NCBI GenBank assembly: GCA_021229015.1
Contig: CM037789.1
Coordinates: 30,680,971 to 30,744,970, forward strand
From: Solen grandis
Taxonomy: Eukaryota; Mollusca; Bivalvia; Adapedonta; Solenidae
Direction of reading: 5' to 3'
DNA: 64,000 nt
The translations under genes were made by a program, and so were the position numbers. The notes under the pieces were generated by a model. It was not told the origin of the DNA, did not search any database, and worked only from the letters and a program-made list of their open reading frames with translations. This document shows, piece after piece, positions 22,901 through 36,700 of this stretch. Within the stretch, counting starts at the first letter, position 1, and each line of letters opens with the position of its first letter.

Positions 22901-25900
22901 TTGTTAATTTATTTATTAAACATCAATGTCAAAAGGGTTTTCCATAACCCTGACAATATGCTGTTTTTTTCTCTTATTTTCTTTTCTGTCTCCTTAAATG
23001 CACTGTTCCAGTTTGAATTGACTGATAGCATTGAACAGAGTTTTCCTATTTAACGTTAGCTAAAATTTACCTCATTATTAATTGAATTTTGATCTTGTTC
23101 TGCTGGGGAGTGTGTTGTTTAAGGAAGCTTCATTGCATATTGCAACTTCATTGATAAATCTATTTTTAGCTTGTGCTGAATTTTAATGGGAAATCTAAAT
23201 CTAAATACTGTAAAATCATTAATTTTCATTAACATTAAATTTTCGTTGATTATGTACCTAAGAATATTTCGTGGCTACATTAATTCATGGATCTATGTAG
23301 AGACAAGTTTTCATGGAGATTAACCAACCACGAAATTGATGAAAATTAGTGTCCCACGAAAACTAACGATTTCACAGTAATTATTTTCAGTTGCAAAACA
23401 AAAAGTCATCATCCTATTCCACGACACTTCACATAGTCACGTTGTCCTGATACTGGGCCAACCAGTCCTGGAACAACACTTACGTACTGAGTGCCAAGTA
23501 AAAGAGAGATACTGTATATCAGTATCATTTTAACAACTTTGCTATGTCATGGAGGGGATTGAACCAGTTTAGTTTTATACCCTGTAATATACTTTGTACA
23601 GTTGTACTAAATCACCCAGAAATTTATGTCCTGTAGTTATGCTTTGAGTTTCTGCCCTCAAGCCAGTAGGTCATAGGTATATCTCCCTTGTTAGGATCTA
23701 TTTCATAAAGGTAGTTCAAGGACTGTATGATTGGGTGTCAGGACAATTTGACTGGATGAGGTATTATGCCACTTGCATATTAAATAACACTTCATTGAGA
23801 CAGCACTATGTCAACCTTGTGTAGAGGAAGCCCATAGATGAAAGAAATACTGTTTAATGTGCATTAATTTCAAGCAAAACATAAAAAAAATAATTTCTAG
23901 CCTGGCAAGTTGCTTCCGTCTGCCCATGCTGTAGAGAGGGAATACAAAGTGATGAAGGCCATAGGGACACAGGGAGTTCCTGTACCCAGGATGTTGGCCC
24001 TCTGTGAAGATCCAAGGTAAGTTTCCATGGCAACATTAGGTCAAAGCATTGGATATTTGTTTTATATGTTTTTGTGTGATTATATTCAAGCCATATTTTG
24101 AAATTTAAAAAAAAAAAATAATAATAATTATGAAATACCATTTTTTCAAAACTGCTGGAATGTAATAATTATTTCATTTTCAAGTTAAAAATCTAGATTT
24201 TTTTTCACACATTTATGTTACATGTATTTTCAACCTAGTGAATTAAATAAATTCAGAATTAACCATTATCACAGGCAATATTTTAGTTCATATTTTATAT
24301 TCAGTCAGCAGTGAAAGATTTCTTTTCTTTACTTTAATTTTAGTGATTTATTCTCCTGATATAACTTTAACATACTGCCCCATACATTACAGTATTGTGG
24401 GAACACCATTTTATCTGATGGACCACATGCCAGGCCGAATATTCCAGGATCATCTGTTAAAAGGACAGACCCCCGAGGAACGGACCCTCATCTACTCTGA
24501 GATGATCAAAACTCTTTGCAAGATCCATTCCGTTGACATAGACAAGGCTGGACTGCAAGACTACGGAAAACGAGGTGAGGACATGCATTGACTCGGGAGA
24601 AATGACAGACGTTGTATTTTGACCATTTATCTCTGTTAGGGTTTAAGATATTCTGTAAAACATACAGTATGAGTAAGGAATGTTTTCTGATAGTATGTGT
24701 GTATATTAAGATTGAAGGATATATTTAAATATACAGGAAAAAATAAAGTCCTGCTTTTTATTTCTATGGAAATAAGATCCCTTTTAATCAATAATGTACC
24801 ATTATTTGTCATATTTTAAAGTGCCACTGATAAGACTCCAGGCATAGATTATGAACAGTAGAAGGTGTGTTATTAAGTAATGTTGATTAAGTGAATAACT
24901 TATTTTGCATTAACCAATTCTCCGTAATTCTGGTACATTTCAGTGGAAAATATTTACTGGAAATGTATGATTTTTAAGGTAATCCATCCATCATGAAATT
25001 GTGATCAAGGTCCATCAACTGATCATGGGAATGTTAGAGTTAATGCAATCCTTTATAGACATTGAGCAAAAGAACCTGCAACTCCCAAATCAATGGATTC
25101 TTGCATCTGCTCTGAAGTTTTTAAAGCATTTGAAGGACAATGATTTTGATTTAATGGTAGATGGATTACCTTAAATTTGAAAAACTGCAAATAACAGTTT
25201 ACTGTCCGTTTGATCGGGTATCTCGTGTTGTAAAGGATTACCTTTGACCTATTTATGTCTCAAACAGAGGGCTACTTGATGCGCAACTTTACACGCTGGG
25301 CCAAACAATATGAAGCAAGCAAGACTGAAGAGATAGAGAGCATGGAGAGACTAAAGGAATGGATCCCGGCTCACATTCCTAAGAACGAGCGATGCACCAT
25401 TGTTCACGGCGATTTCAGGTTTTGCTGTTAATTTCACTTTGATACACATTCTGTTATTCTAATGATATTTTTTGTGGATGTTTTGACATATAAGAATCAC
25501 CTTGTCAAACAGTCTATTTCAGTCTGCTTCTTTCTATAGTAAATGCTATTCATAAAAACTACTTTGTGCTACATTCTTATTTTGTGAAATAGAGGTGGAA
25601 TGAATAATATTACTGATGAGTGTCATCACTTATCTATGATCAAATTTGTGACTGATTCATAACTGTTCCAAGAAACATTGTGTGTTAGTAGTGATTTAAT
25701 GACATTTTGTTTCCATATTTTTGTCTGTATGTATTAAAAAACCCAGTCAGTTTCCTTATTGTTGGTAAATAGCTATTTATAACTAAATACTTTTATTACA
25801 AAATGGCTAAAATTGATCACTAACACCAGCACTAAGTTAAAATTTAATAAATAATATTTATCAAATCAATTTACATTCCAAATGTAGTAATAACAACTAT

Positions 25901-28900
25901 TTATCAAATCAAATCACATTCCAAGTGTGGTAACAACAAATATTTATTGAACCAATTCACATTCCAAGTGTGGCTGTAAAGGTCCTTGATGTAGCGGAAA
26001 CCCCCGAAGAAATTATTATTAAAGGAACTAGCTGCGACTCCCCGAGTAATAAATCCAGTAGGGTCCAATCCCTACACTCGCTACGCATGGGGTCCAATCC
26101 CCATTTAACTTCCACTAATGCCCCGTAGGGTCCAATCCCCATGATAGGGTCCAATCCCTACCACAAGTCACCCCTGGGGTCCAATCCCCATGGCGACTTA
26201 CAAACCTACCTGGTGGGGTCCAATCCCCATGTCAACCTCCTTCACTTCCCTCCATACGGTAGATGTTAAACTCATATGGAGGTGAAGGACCTAGCGTTAG
26301 AGTCAATCACTAGGCCATTTGATCAGACAGACCCAGTGTTAGATTCAATCACTAGGCTATTTGATCAGATAAACTTTAATATACTTCCTAACAGAATGGA
26401 TCGGTCAGCAGCCAGTTCCTTTCCATTGAAATGATCCCAAAATTCCTTATTTGACTAAAACAAATGATTTCAATTCCCAAAATTTCTCCGGAATTTTCCG
26501 CCACACGAACTAGGTTTTATTAATTCATGCTTGGCCATTAACACATCTTGAACTTTAATATTGATGATAAATTCTTTTTTACTGTTAAACAGGATAAATA
26601 GCCATCTCATGATGACATGATCAGAATAGATTAGTTCCCATATATTATACAGCACCTTTCCCTGTTTTATATTCACAAAGAAGGTTTGGATGGGGATATA
26701 CGAGTATATCGATCACCTTGTGTCTGCGCCATATTTTTCTAACCCTTTAAACCGAGGATGCTCATGCTTTGTAACCAAAGGGTATGACATAACCTTGACC
26801 AGGTCATTAGGTCAAGGTCAAAACTAATTTAGTGTCCACCCATATCCTTGACATAGGAGCTAGTGCTTTGAAAGTGGTGGGTGTGTCTTGACCTTGACCT
26901 GTTATAAGAAGCTTAGGATGACCATTTTCTTTTCTATAGCCAATCAGAATCTTTCTTTCAAAACATTTTTTCTCAGTAACCAATCAGAGCCTTGCTTTTA
27001 CAGTATATTTATCTAGTAATTCTCAGTTTGGACATGCCTTTGGCTTTAAAGTATTGTCACATAATAATCTGTATAAAAACTAATTAACCTGTATATTAAT
27101 TGACCTGGTTTTAAACCAGCTGGAAAGGTCATGTAAATATATTGGTAGTATACATTCATTTGAAGAAAGGATTGGTGATAAAAATGGTGTATTTGAGAAA
27201 CCCTATGATTAAGACCCTGTGCAATAGGTAGATGTTGTGTTTACAGACTAGATAATCTAATCTACCACCCACACCGACCCGAGGCTATTGGTGTCCTTGA
27301 CTGGGAGCTATCCACTCTCGGTGACCCCATCTGTGACCTTGCCACGCTTGCCATCTGCTACTACATTCCACATGGATTTCCTATGTTCCCTTGTGAGTAT
27401 TGTTTTCTTGCATATTTGACAGGAATATCTGTAGACTAGCGAGTCTTATTGGCTATCAGATGCCTGGTTTAAAGGTGTAGAAACAGATCTTTAAAAAATA
27501 CCAAATTATTGTCTTAAAAGATAAAGTTTGCATATTTATGACAGGTTACATATTTCAAATTTTTTAAGTAAGAAGCCTATTTTATTTCTTAAATAACTAG
27601 TTTAAACATAAATTGCCTTTTTAAAAAATCTTCAGGTATAAATGGAAGAAAAAATAATTAACTGACTCTGCAACTATCATAAGTTCTTTTCAATATTAAC
27701 TCAAATGAATAAACATTTTTCATTACAAAAATTTCTCATCATTTTTGCATATTGAAAATAAAAAAAAAACCTATAAAAATGTGCAAGGAAACAATCAGTT
27801 CCGTTTTTTGGATTTGTATTATTCCAGAAATCCCTAGGCTATTGGCTCTGTCACTGTTATCCTGGAGTGCCCAACCTGCATCCCTGTAAGATTAATTGTG
27901 CAATATCAATACAATACATAGAATATAAACCATTCACATTCCAGGTAATTCTATTCAATTTACATTGATACAAAAAAAAAAAAAAATAATAATTTAAAAA
28001 TGAGTTTTCATTCAAAAGTAACGTAAAACACAGTGGGAGTCAAATATTATACCATTATTTTGTTGTGTCACCTGCTGTAAGCAGAGGTGACACATAGGGA
28101 TCACTTTTCCATTGTCTGTCCGTCCGTCCATCTGTCTGTCAAACTTTTTCCGTCACGCTTCAGCAGGTGACACATGTGTTCCAGAGAACACTCTTGTTTG
28201 TACCTAATCCACCCCTAGATGACTTTATAGCAGTCACAAATTGTACACAAATTAAAACAAATGACTTTTGTTATACCCCCGAAACGAAGTTTGGGGGGTA
28301 TATATATGAGTCACCCGGTGGTCGGTCGGTTGGTCGGTCGGTCCAGCGGTCCGTTGTGTTATAGGAATTCAATACAACTTCATGCAATGATCAAGCACAT
28401 GGAGAGGAAGTGCAGTGCACAAGAACCATAACTCCATCTTGACTTATTACAGAGTTATTGCCCTTTGTTACTTTTCCTTGTCTGGAGCATAACTTGAAAA
28501 GTACAAGTTGGATTTCAAAACAATTTCATACAATGGTCAACCACAATGGAGAGGAAGTGCAGTGCACAAGAACCATAACTCCATCTTGACTTATTACAGA
28601 GTTATTGCCCTTTGTTACTTTTCCTTGTCTGGAGCATAACTTGGATTTAAAACAATTTCATACAATGGTCAACCACAATATGAGGAATGCAGTGCACAAG
28701 AACCATAACTCTATCTATAGGAATTACAGAGTTATTGCCCTTTGTTACTTTTCCTTGTCCAGAGTATAACTTGTAAACTACTGGTTGGATTTCAAAACAA
28801 TTTCATACAATGGTCAACCACAATATGAGGAAGTGCAGTACACAAGAACCATAACTCTATCTAGAGTAATTACAGAGTTATTTCCCTTTGTTACTTTTCC

Positions 28901-30678
28901 TTGTCCATAGCATAACTTGAAAAGAACTGGTTGGAATTCAAAACAATTTCATACAATTGTCAACCACAATAAGAGGAAGTGCAGTGCACAAGAACCATAA
29001 CTCTATCTATTGTAATTACAGAGTTATTGTCCTTTGTTACTTTTCCTTGTCCGGAGCTTAACTTTATAACTACTGGTTGGAATTCAAAACAATTTCATAC
29101 AATGGTCAAGCATAACCTGTGTAACCCGGCCAAAAATCTGAAAAAAAACTAATGTAAAAATGTCTTTTTCATACTCTTCTTCTTAATCCTAATAACTTCA
29201 TCATTTCTAAAGCAGTATTGCGGGGGTATTAATCACATTTAGTGATAGTTCTAGTTTATGATAAATTAAACTTAGCAGATAGAGTGTAAAAGGGACATTC
29301 AACATGGAAATCATTTCGTACCTCAAAAAAAAAAACACAAAAAAACATTTGCAATATTTGTCTGTTTAAAGTGTATTTTTGCAAAGGAAATGTCTGAGTT
29401 TATTTACTAAGACATAGTTAAAATTTCTTATCGTTGCTGGTGCATGTAGTAACTTGATGCAAGACTACGATAAAATCAAGAAATATTGTGGAGTTTGACC
29501 AGGGCACAGTTACGACCTCTAGCAATATATCTAGATCCCTAGGTTCCTCTTATGCAAATCTTGAACACAATACAGATTATTTAAGTTTGACTCTCAGGTT
29601 ATAGAAAAGGAAAACCAGTTAGCATTTTTTTTCTGTCAGTGTAACCCATTTTTTAAAAAATTGAAAGTAATATAAATGGAGAGAATCACTGTGTTTTGAA
29701 AAAATATTTTAGCTACAAATTTTCTAAAATAAATGTTATATTTAGATATTAAGATGTTAAATCCTAAGTTAGCGATTTACCATGTATGGTACATATCTTA
29801 TACCCAGAATTTATCCTAGAAACCCTCACATTCTATGACGTTTCCCTGTCAATCCTTGTAGGGACTGTATTGGTTAATCCATCCAACTCTAAACTTAACA
29901 TCAATACTGATATAAGGATACTTAGTTTCAGGTCGAATAGGTATAATTGATATTGGTGGTTTACGCAATTTTTTACCTTTGAACTGAACAAAAGCTTTTA
30001 TTATAAAATTATCTGCTATGAATAATCAAATTAAAATGTGATTTTGTTGTTATATGCAAATTTGGTCTGCTAGATGAAATTTTGGATTTTAAATTTTATC
30101 AAATTTGTTTATGCACCTTTAAGAGAGATTTACCTATATCATATGGACAGACTTGACAATCTGATTTATTCCGGAACGGAGGCACGCGTGACGGCAGTTC
30201 TGGACTGGGAGTTATCTACTCTTGGTGATCCCTTGACGGACCTGGCCACTATGTGCACGACCCATCAGCGGCCGCACGGGCATCCCACGCAGACATGTGA
30301 GTCTAGGGATGTAGGTCTGGATGGAGGTCTTTAACAGGATGTTGTCACATCCCTGTATAGGGAAATTCAATTATAATTTGATTGAATGTAAAAGTAATTT
30401 TTATGCAAAAATGTTTTTATGATTTTACAACTTATTTAAAGTGACAAAAAAAATTTATATGGAACAGATAGATTATGTTCAACACAAGATAGAGACTATG
30501 TTCTAAGTATGATAGAGATTTGAGAATATATTCTAAATAAAAGGTTAGAGAAATGTTGTAAATAGGAGAAGAAGAAAAAGTTGTAAATTAAAACGGTAGA
30601 GATTGAAAAATATTTTCTAAATAAGATAGATTTTCCGTATTAATGAATCAATCCATATCTCTCTTCTTCTTTTTTTTT

Positions 30679-30726
<48 letters not shown>

Positions 30727-33700
30727 TCATACTTTCTCATTGTACACTGTGTGTATGTGTTTATGTTTGTTTCCATTAATAATAATTATATTTAAAATTA
30801 TATGCTTAGGACTATATATGATTATGTATTTAAATTGATGTTTACAAATGATGGTTTAATTTTATTTAAATCCATTCTTGACATCAGCATTCTTTAAGAG
30901 AAGAAAAATGCACCTTAAGTAGGTGACAGCATAATTGTGACCCATTTCTTGTTCTGCATTCGTGAGCAAAATGAATTGGATTAAATTATTTTAGCCAAAA
31001 CAGTCACAAACAAATGAATATTAAATGTACGCACTGAAAACAAAACATACGAACAAAAGACGATCTAAAGGATGGTTGGCTTTTCTGTCTCTTTTTACAG
31101 CATACATCTGCTGCTGTGAATAAATTTTACCTTCTTCACTCGCTAGTTATATATGTAGCTTGCGGCTATACCAGCCCTTAATTGCCCCCTGTTCTCTGGA
31201 CTAATTAGTGTGAAGCGCTCGCGGCTATGTGTAAACAATCTGCAGGTGACACTTCTATGACAGTCACGCGCAAAGATTAGTCCGAATGATGTCTAAAAAT
31301 AGTAGGTGGGAAATCCAGTCTGAACTGGTACCCGGTTTATCGAGTCATTTTAAATAGCAAATGGAAGATTGGTTCCCAAAATGGATGTCCGGATCCGGAA
31401 CGCGAATTTCCGTATTATCGAATCATTTTTCCCGGAAGTTATAAAGATGACGTACGTAATGACAGAGGTTAACCTATGTATGGTAGAATATCAAATAAAT
31501 AACATACAGGTATCTTTATTCATCATAAAAGTGATAACATCCTATCTTTTTTGATGTACTATTTTGTATTTTTTTTTTTTTATTTTTATTTTTTTTATTT
31601 TTTTTTTTTTTTTTTATGATGTATGATATGTTTATCTGTTATGATGTATGATATGTTTATCTTTTATGATGTATGATATGTTTGTCTTTTATGACATATG
31701 ATATGTTTATTTTTTATGATGTATGATATGTTTGTTTTTTATGACATATGATATGTTTATTATACCCCCGAAACGAGGTTGGGGGGGTATATAGGAGTCA
31801 ACCGGTGGTCGGTTGGTCGGTCGGTCCAGCGGTCCGTTGCATTATTGGAATTCAATACAACTTCATGCAATGATCAAGCACATGGAGAGGAAGAGCAGTG
31901 CACAAGAACCATAACTCCGTCTTGACTTATTACAAAGTTATTGCCCTTTGTTACTTTTCCTTGTCCAGAGTATAACTTTTAAACTACTGGTTGGATTTCA
32001 AAACAATTTCATACAATGGTCAACCACAATATGAGGAAGTGCAGTGCACAAGAACCATAATTAGTTACTTTTCCTTGTCCAGAGTATAACTTGTAAACTA
32101 CTGGTTGGATTTCAAAAGAATTTCATACAATGGTCAACCACAATATGAGGAAGTGCAGTGCACAAGAACCATAACTTTATCTAGAGTAATTACAGAGTTA
32201 TTGCCCTTTGTTACTTTTCCTTGTCCATAGCATAACTTTAAAAGAACTGGTTGGAATTCAAAACAATTTCATACAATTGTCAACCACAATGTGAGGAAGT
32301 GCAGTGCACAAGAACCATAACTCTATCTATTGTAATTACAGAGTTATTGCCCTTTGTTACTTTTCCTTGTCAGGAGCTTAACTTTAAAACTACTGGTTGG
32401 AATTCAAAACAATTTCATACAATGGTCAAGCACAACCTGTGTAACCCGGCCAAAAATCTGAAGAAAAAAAACTAATGTAAAAATGTCTTTTTCATACTCT
32501 TCTTCTTAATCCTAATAACTTCATCATTTCTAAAGCAGTATTGCGGGGGTATTAATCACATTTAGTGATAGTTTTAGTTTTTTATGATGTATGATATGTT
32601 TATCTTTTATGATGTATGATATGTTTATCTTTTATAAATATCAAAAATATAATAAATGTTTCCTTTATACTGTTACACATATGAAAAGATATTTGCATTT
32701 TATCTTACTATAAATGCAAAATTATTGTAGATACTTTTAATTTAATTTCTACCTCCATGGATTAAACAGTAACTACATGTATGTACCATCCATTACTACC
32801 TAACCATGGGCTTCTGTGATTCCAGCGTTTATTGGTGTGGATTTGAAAGCCCTTGGAATCCCTGAAGAGCAGGAGTTAGTTGCCGAGTACTGTCGTAGGA
32901 TGGGTATCCCTATGATAGAAAACTGGGATTTTTACGTTGCCTTCAACTTCTTCCGATTTGCAGCAATCTTACAAGGAGTCTACAAGCGAGCACTGTCAGG
33001 TATAAAACATGTTGATCATGTCCTTATTCTCAGGCTGGTTCTATCTGATAACCATCATATAAAACATATGAATTTCTTTATCATATACATGTATATGTAT
33101 ACTTTATGTGTTTTTCAACTCCTATATAGGTTGATATTCATGATCTATTTTTAGACAGATCACTAACTAATAGTACATCTTTTTTATTACTTCAGGGAGT
33201 AAAATTTGAATGAAAAATAAACCTGACGAAAATCTGTGTGATAGAAACTAGTTGGTTCAAATTAGTTGTTTAATTTTACTGTTATTTGGAGTTTGCACTT
33301 CTCAACATCCTTATATAAACCAATGTATGAGTTTTTCATACAGATATGACACACGGCACAGCTATATCTACTAGTTTTAAAAAATAGGAAACTCAGTGAA
33401 GATGCCAATTGTTGTAGGAAAATCTTTGACATTAGTGGGTCATATCAAACTGGGGTCATCTTTTAAGTTCCCAAAGTGATATTTCAGGACCTATTTGACC
33501 TCCCTTTTACAACACCATCTTTAACCCCATTCCTCATATAGACACGTAATGCCTTTGCAAAAAAGAGCAAATCCAGCTCCGGGTGTCTGATCTTTACTTC
33601 ATATAGACTCATTCTATGGCAAACAGAGCAAACCCAGACCAGACAGCTCATGGAAGGTACAGTCTGATCAGGGTCCATTCTGTTTGCTCATAAAGTCATG

Positions 33701-36700
33701 TATCTCAGATTCTACAGTCTGCAAAGCAAATAAAATCCATTGTTTCATATACTACTTAAACTTTTGTAAATTAATAGTCATCAAATCATAGATCTGTACA
33801 TGAATATTCATGGGGTTAAAGGCTAAGACATTTTAACTGTCGGTGATCTGTTAATTACTGGTATGATATGTATATCCCAAGGGCATTGTTTATTGCTGAA
33901 CATCATGTTTTTGTTTGACATCTATATGCTGTGGTGTATGCACTCTTAAGTGTCTTCTACACATATGTGGAGTAATTATGTGTCAGACTAGTTTCTGATA
34001 ACACATTTGCCTTGTGTTATGCGATGTCATATGTCAGCAGCATGATGATGTGTTACTCTGGTATCTCTAGTCCACCAGCCATATGAACATAATTATGTTC
34101 TGTGTTTTATCTAAGGTTCATTATCTAGAGCATGATAAGAGGTCAAATTCTAGGATGCTGTCTTGTTAAGTCAGTGTTTTATGTGTGAGCTAGATTTGGA
34201 TAAATTTCTTGAGTGAAAACTTGTAAGATATTTATAGTATTGTTGTTTGCTTTTTTTTTTTCTTAATTTTTCTTTATAATTTTATTTTTTTTATTGTTTA
34301 TTTATTTTTGAATTTAAATGGTGATAATTTTTTTTATTATTTATTCTTTTACTTGCTGATTGATTTAATTTACATGATAATGTTATAAAAGTTATTTATT
34401 TGCATGTATTAAGAAAAAATTCTTAGCAGAAGCTTGAAATAAAACCACTGAAATATCAAGATAATAAGTCTGAGTCATACAAAAAGGTATAGCACAAGGT
34501 GAGAGAGGGATGCACCTTTCCAGTGTTTACAATAGTTTCCCTGGGAGAACAGGTAGTCAATGGTTGACCTGCTTTACTCATTTTGTGAGCAGTTGACCCA
34601 GGCATAAATAGGATGGCACTGAAACAGTTGATTGGTGTTCTGTAACAATGACCTAATACAATGTTTGGATAATGTGATTTTATTGTCACCTGCATTAGCA
34701 TGGCAAACACATAGGAATCACATTGTCACATTTTTTTACTTCAGTAATAAAGCATAGATTCACTCCACTCTTGGAACATGGATACATTATGAGGTGTTAA
34801 AGTGCAGTGTACAAGAACCACAGTCCTTCATCATCTCACTTGTGAATTATCCCCCTTAGTTGATTTTGTTTTTAAAAAATTGTCCAGTGCATAACTTAAA
34901 TACCCGGTACTATTGAATAGATTCACTCCAAACTTGGCTAATGGATACCTTATGAGGTGTAGAAGTGCAATGCACAAGAACCATAACTCTAGCTCATTTA
35001 ATTCTTGAATTATCTAGTGTATAGTTTTATAATGATTTAAGCCTTAGGAGTATTTTTTTTTCAACTGTTTTGCCTACTCATAGGTATTAGCTCATTCACA
35101 GTGTTGACAACTGACAAAAAGTATTCTAATGTTTCTAAGCTCATGATTGTCCTAGCATTTTATAACTGCCCTATTTGTCATCCAGATACCGCTATTCATT
35201 GGGGTACCACTATTGAGGATTATCATGGATTATAAAAACCACTAGTCAAGAATTGCTCTAGTTATCGAAATATCACACTCCCTATTTTTTTTTAAATAAA
35301 TTTTAAATTCTTTAAAATTTTATTTTCAGGACAAGCTAGCTCAGGGAATGCAGAATTAGTTGGTGCTTATACAAAGGAAGTTGCCAAGAAAGCTTGGGAG
35401 GTTGCTAGAAATAGTAACATTAAACCAACCAATAAGAGCTCATTTGGGGCTCCCTCTGGTGGAGGCAAGAGAAACTACTCTACATCTGCTGCATCTAGCA
35501 TGGGGTCAAAGTCAGATAGTACAGAGGGGTCCTCTGGTAAGTCTGCATGTAGCATTCACACCTCATCTTTTTGAGCATGGTCGAAAACCTACGTTGGCTC
35601 ATTACGCTTTGCCTCTTAATAAATATATATATTGTAAGTGATAACGGGATACATATTGTGTGTTTTCAACCATTCTTTTTGTGGGTTTTGCAATTTACTA
35701 TAAGATCAAATATTACTGATAAAGTTTTGTATGTTTGAAGATATAAATTTTTTATGTTTGAAATAAATTATTACTTGAAATAAATCTTCATAATTGACAT
35801 CAAGGTCTGCGCAGACAGTAGGGAAGCAAAATACAACTATGCTGTTCTTTTCTGTGGTCATCAGCATGGTATGTGAAGCAGGATTTCTTCAAAACACTGC
35901 ACTAAAAAATTAATCTTACGTCAACACTTTCGTCAAATCCGACTGCTGACATTTTCCAGACAACTTCTGCGCATGTGCACTTCCAGTCAGTGTCGACAAT
36001 ATCTACCACTTTCCGTAACTGTGGCGAAAACTGGGTTGTACATTCTGGAGAGCTGGTGCTCTCTGTTCATGGCCTGTGTCTGCACTCATATATATATCGC
36101 TTCCTTTATAACCCTAGTCTTATTGTCACTCATCGACACTGACCGGAAGTGCACATGCGCAGAAGTTGCCTGGAAAATGTCAGCAGTCGCAGTTGATGAA
36201 ACTGTCAACTTAAGTTTAATTTTTTAGTGTAGTGTTCTGAAGTAATCATGCTTCACATATGGGATTACCTACATGATGAACTTATTCAAGGATCACCAGC
36301 ATGTTGTTTGTTTAATAATCATAATTAAACAGAATTCAAATATTCTTCATTGTAAAATCTTCTGAAGTTTGCCCATTTCAATTTTTTAAAATTTGTCTAG
36401 ACTGACAGCTAAAAACATGAAAATAAACTTATTTTGATAAACAGATTCAGAAACTGGAAATACACTTATATTAATTTTCATTCCTATTTTTTACTTTTTC
36501 ATTGTTAGGTTCCATGCCAGTCTCTGTGACAGGATGTTCCCCAAGGGTCCAGGACCTGTATCACAAAGTAAAGGATTTCATCACGACAAAGGTAGCCCCC
36601 ATAGAGCAGGAGTATGTCAAGCACACACAGTCTGAGAACAAGTGGAAAGTGTTTGAACCTGTAGAGAAACTTAAGGTTTGTGTTTTCAAACGCCCCTTTA

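Noticed and set aside
26058..26230. CRISPR-like spacing of short palindromes
   Set aside because: Animal nuclear DNA; repeats are too short, spacing irregular and stems vary. Kept only as an unexplained hairpin array.
26784..26910. Repeated AGGTCA / TGACCT half-sites suggestive of nuclear receptor elements
   Set aside because: The tgaccttgacct motif is scattered in this genome (also near 46230, 46570 and 49970) and looks like repeat sequence rather than a positioned enhancer.
35360..35641. 93-codon open frame overlapping ACAD10 exon 12
   Set aside because: Out of frame with the ACAD10 exon, whose frame and splice phases fit the family.
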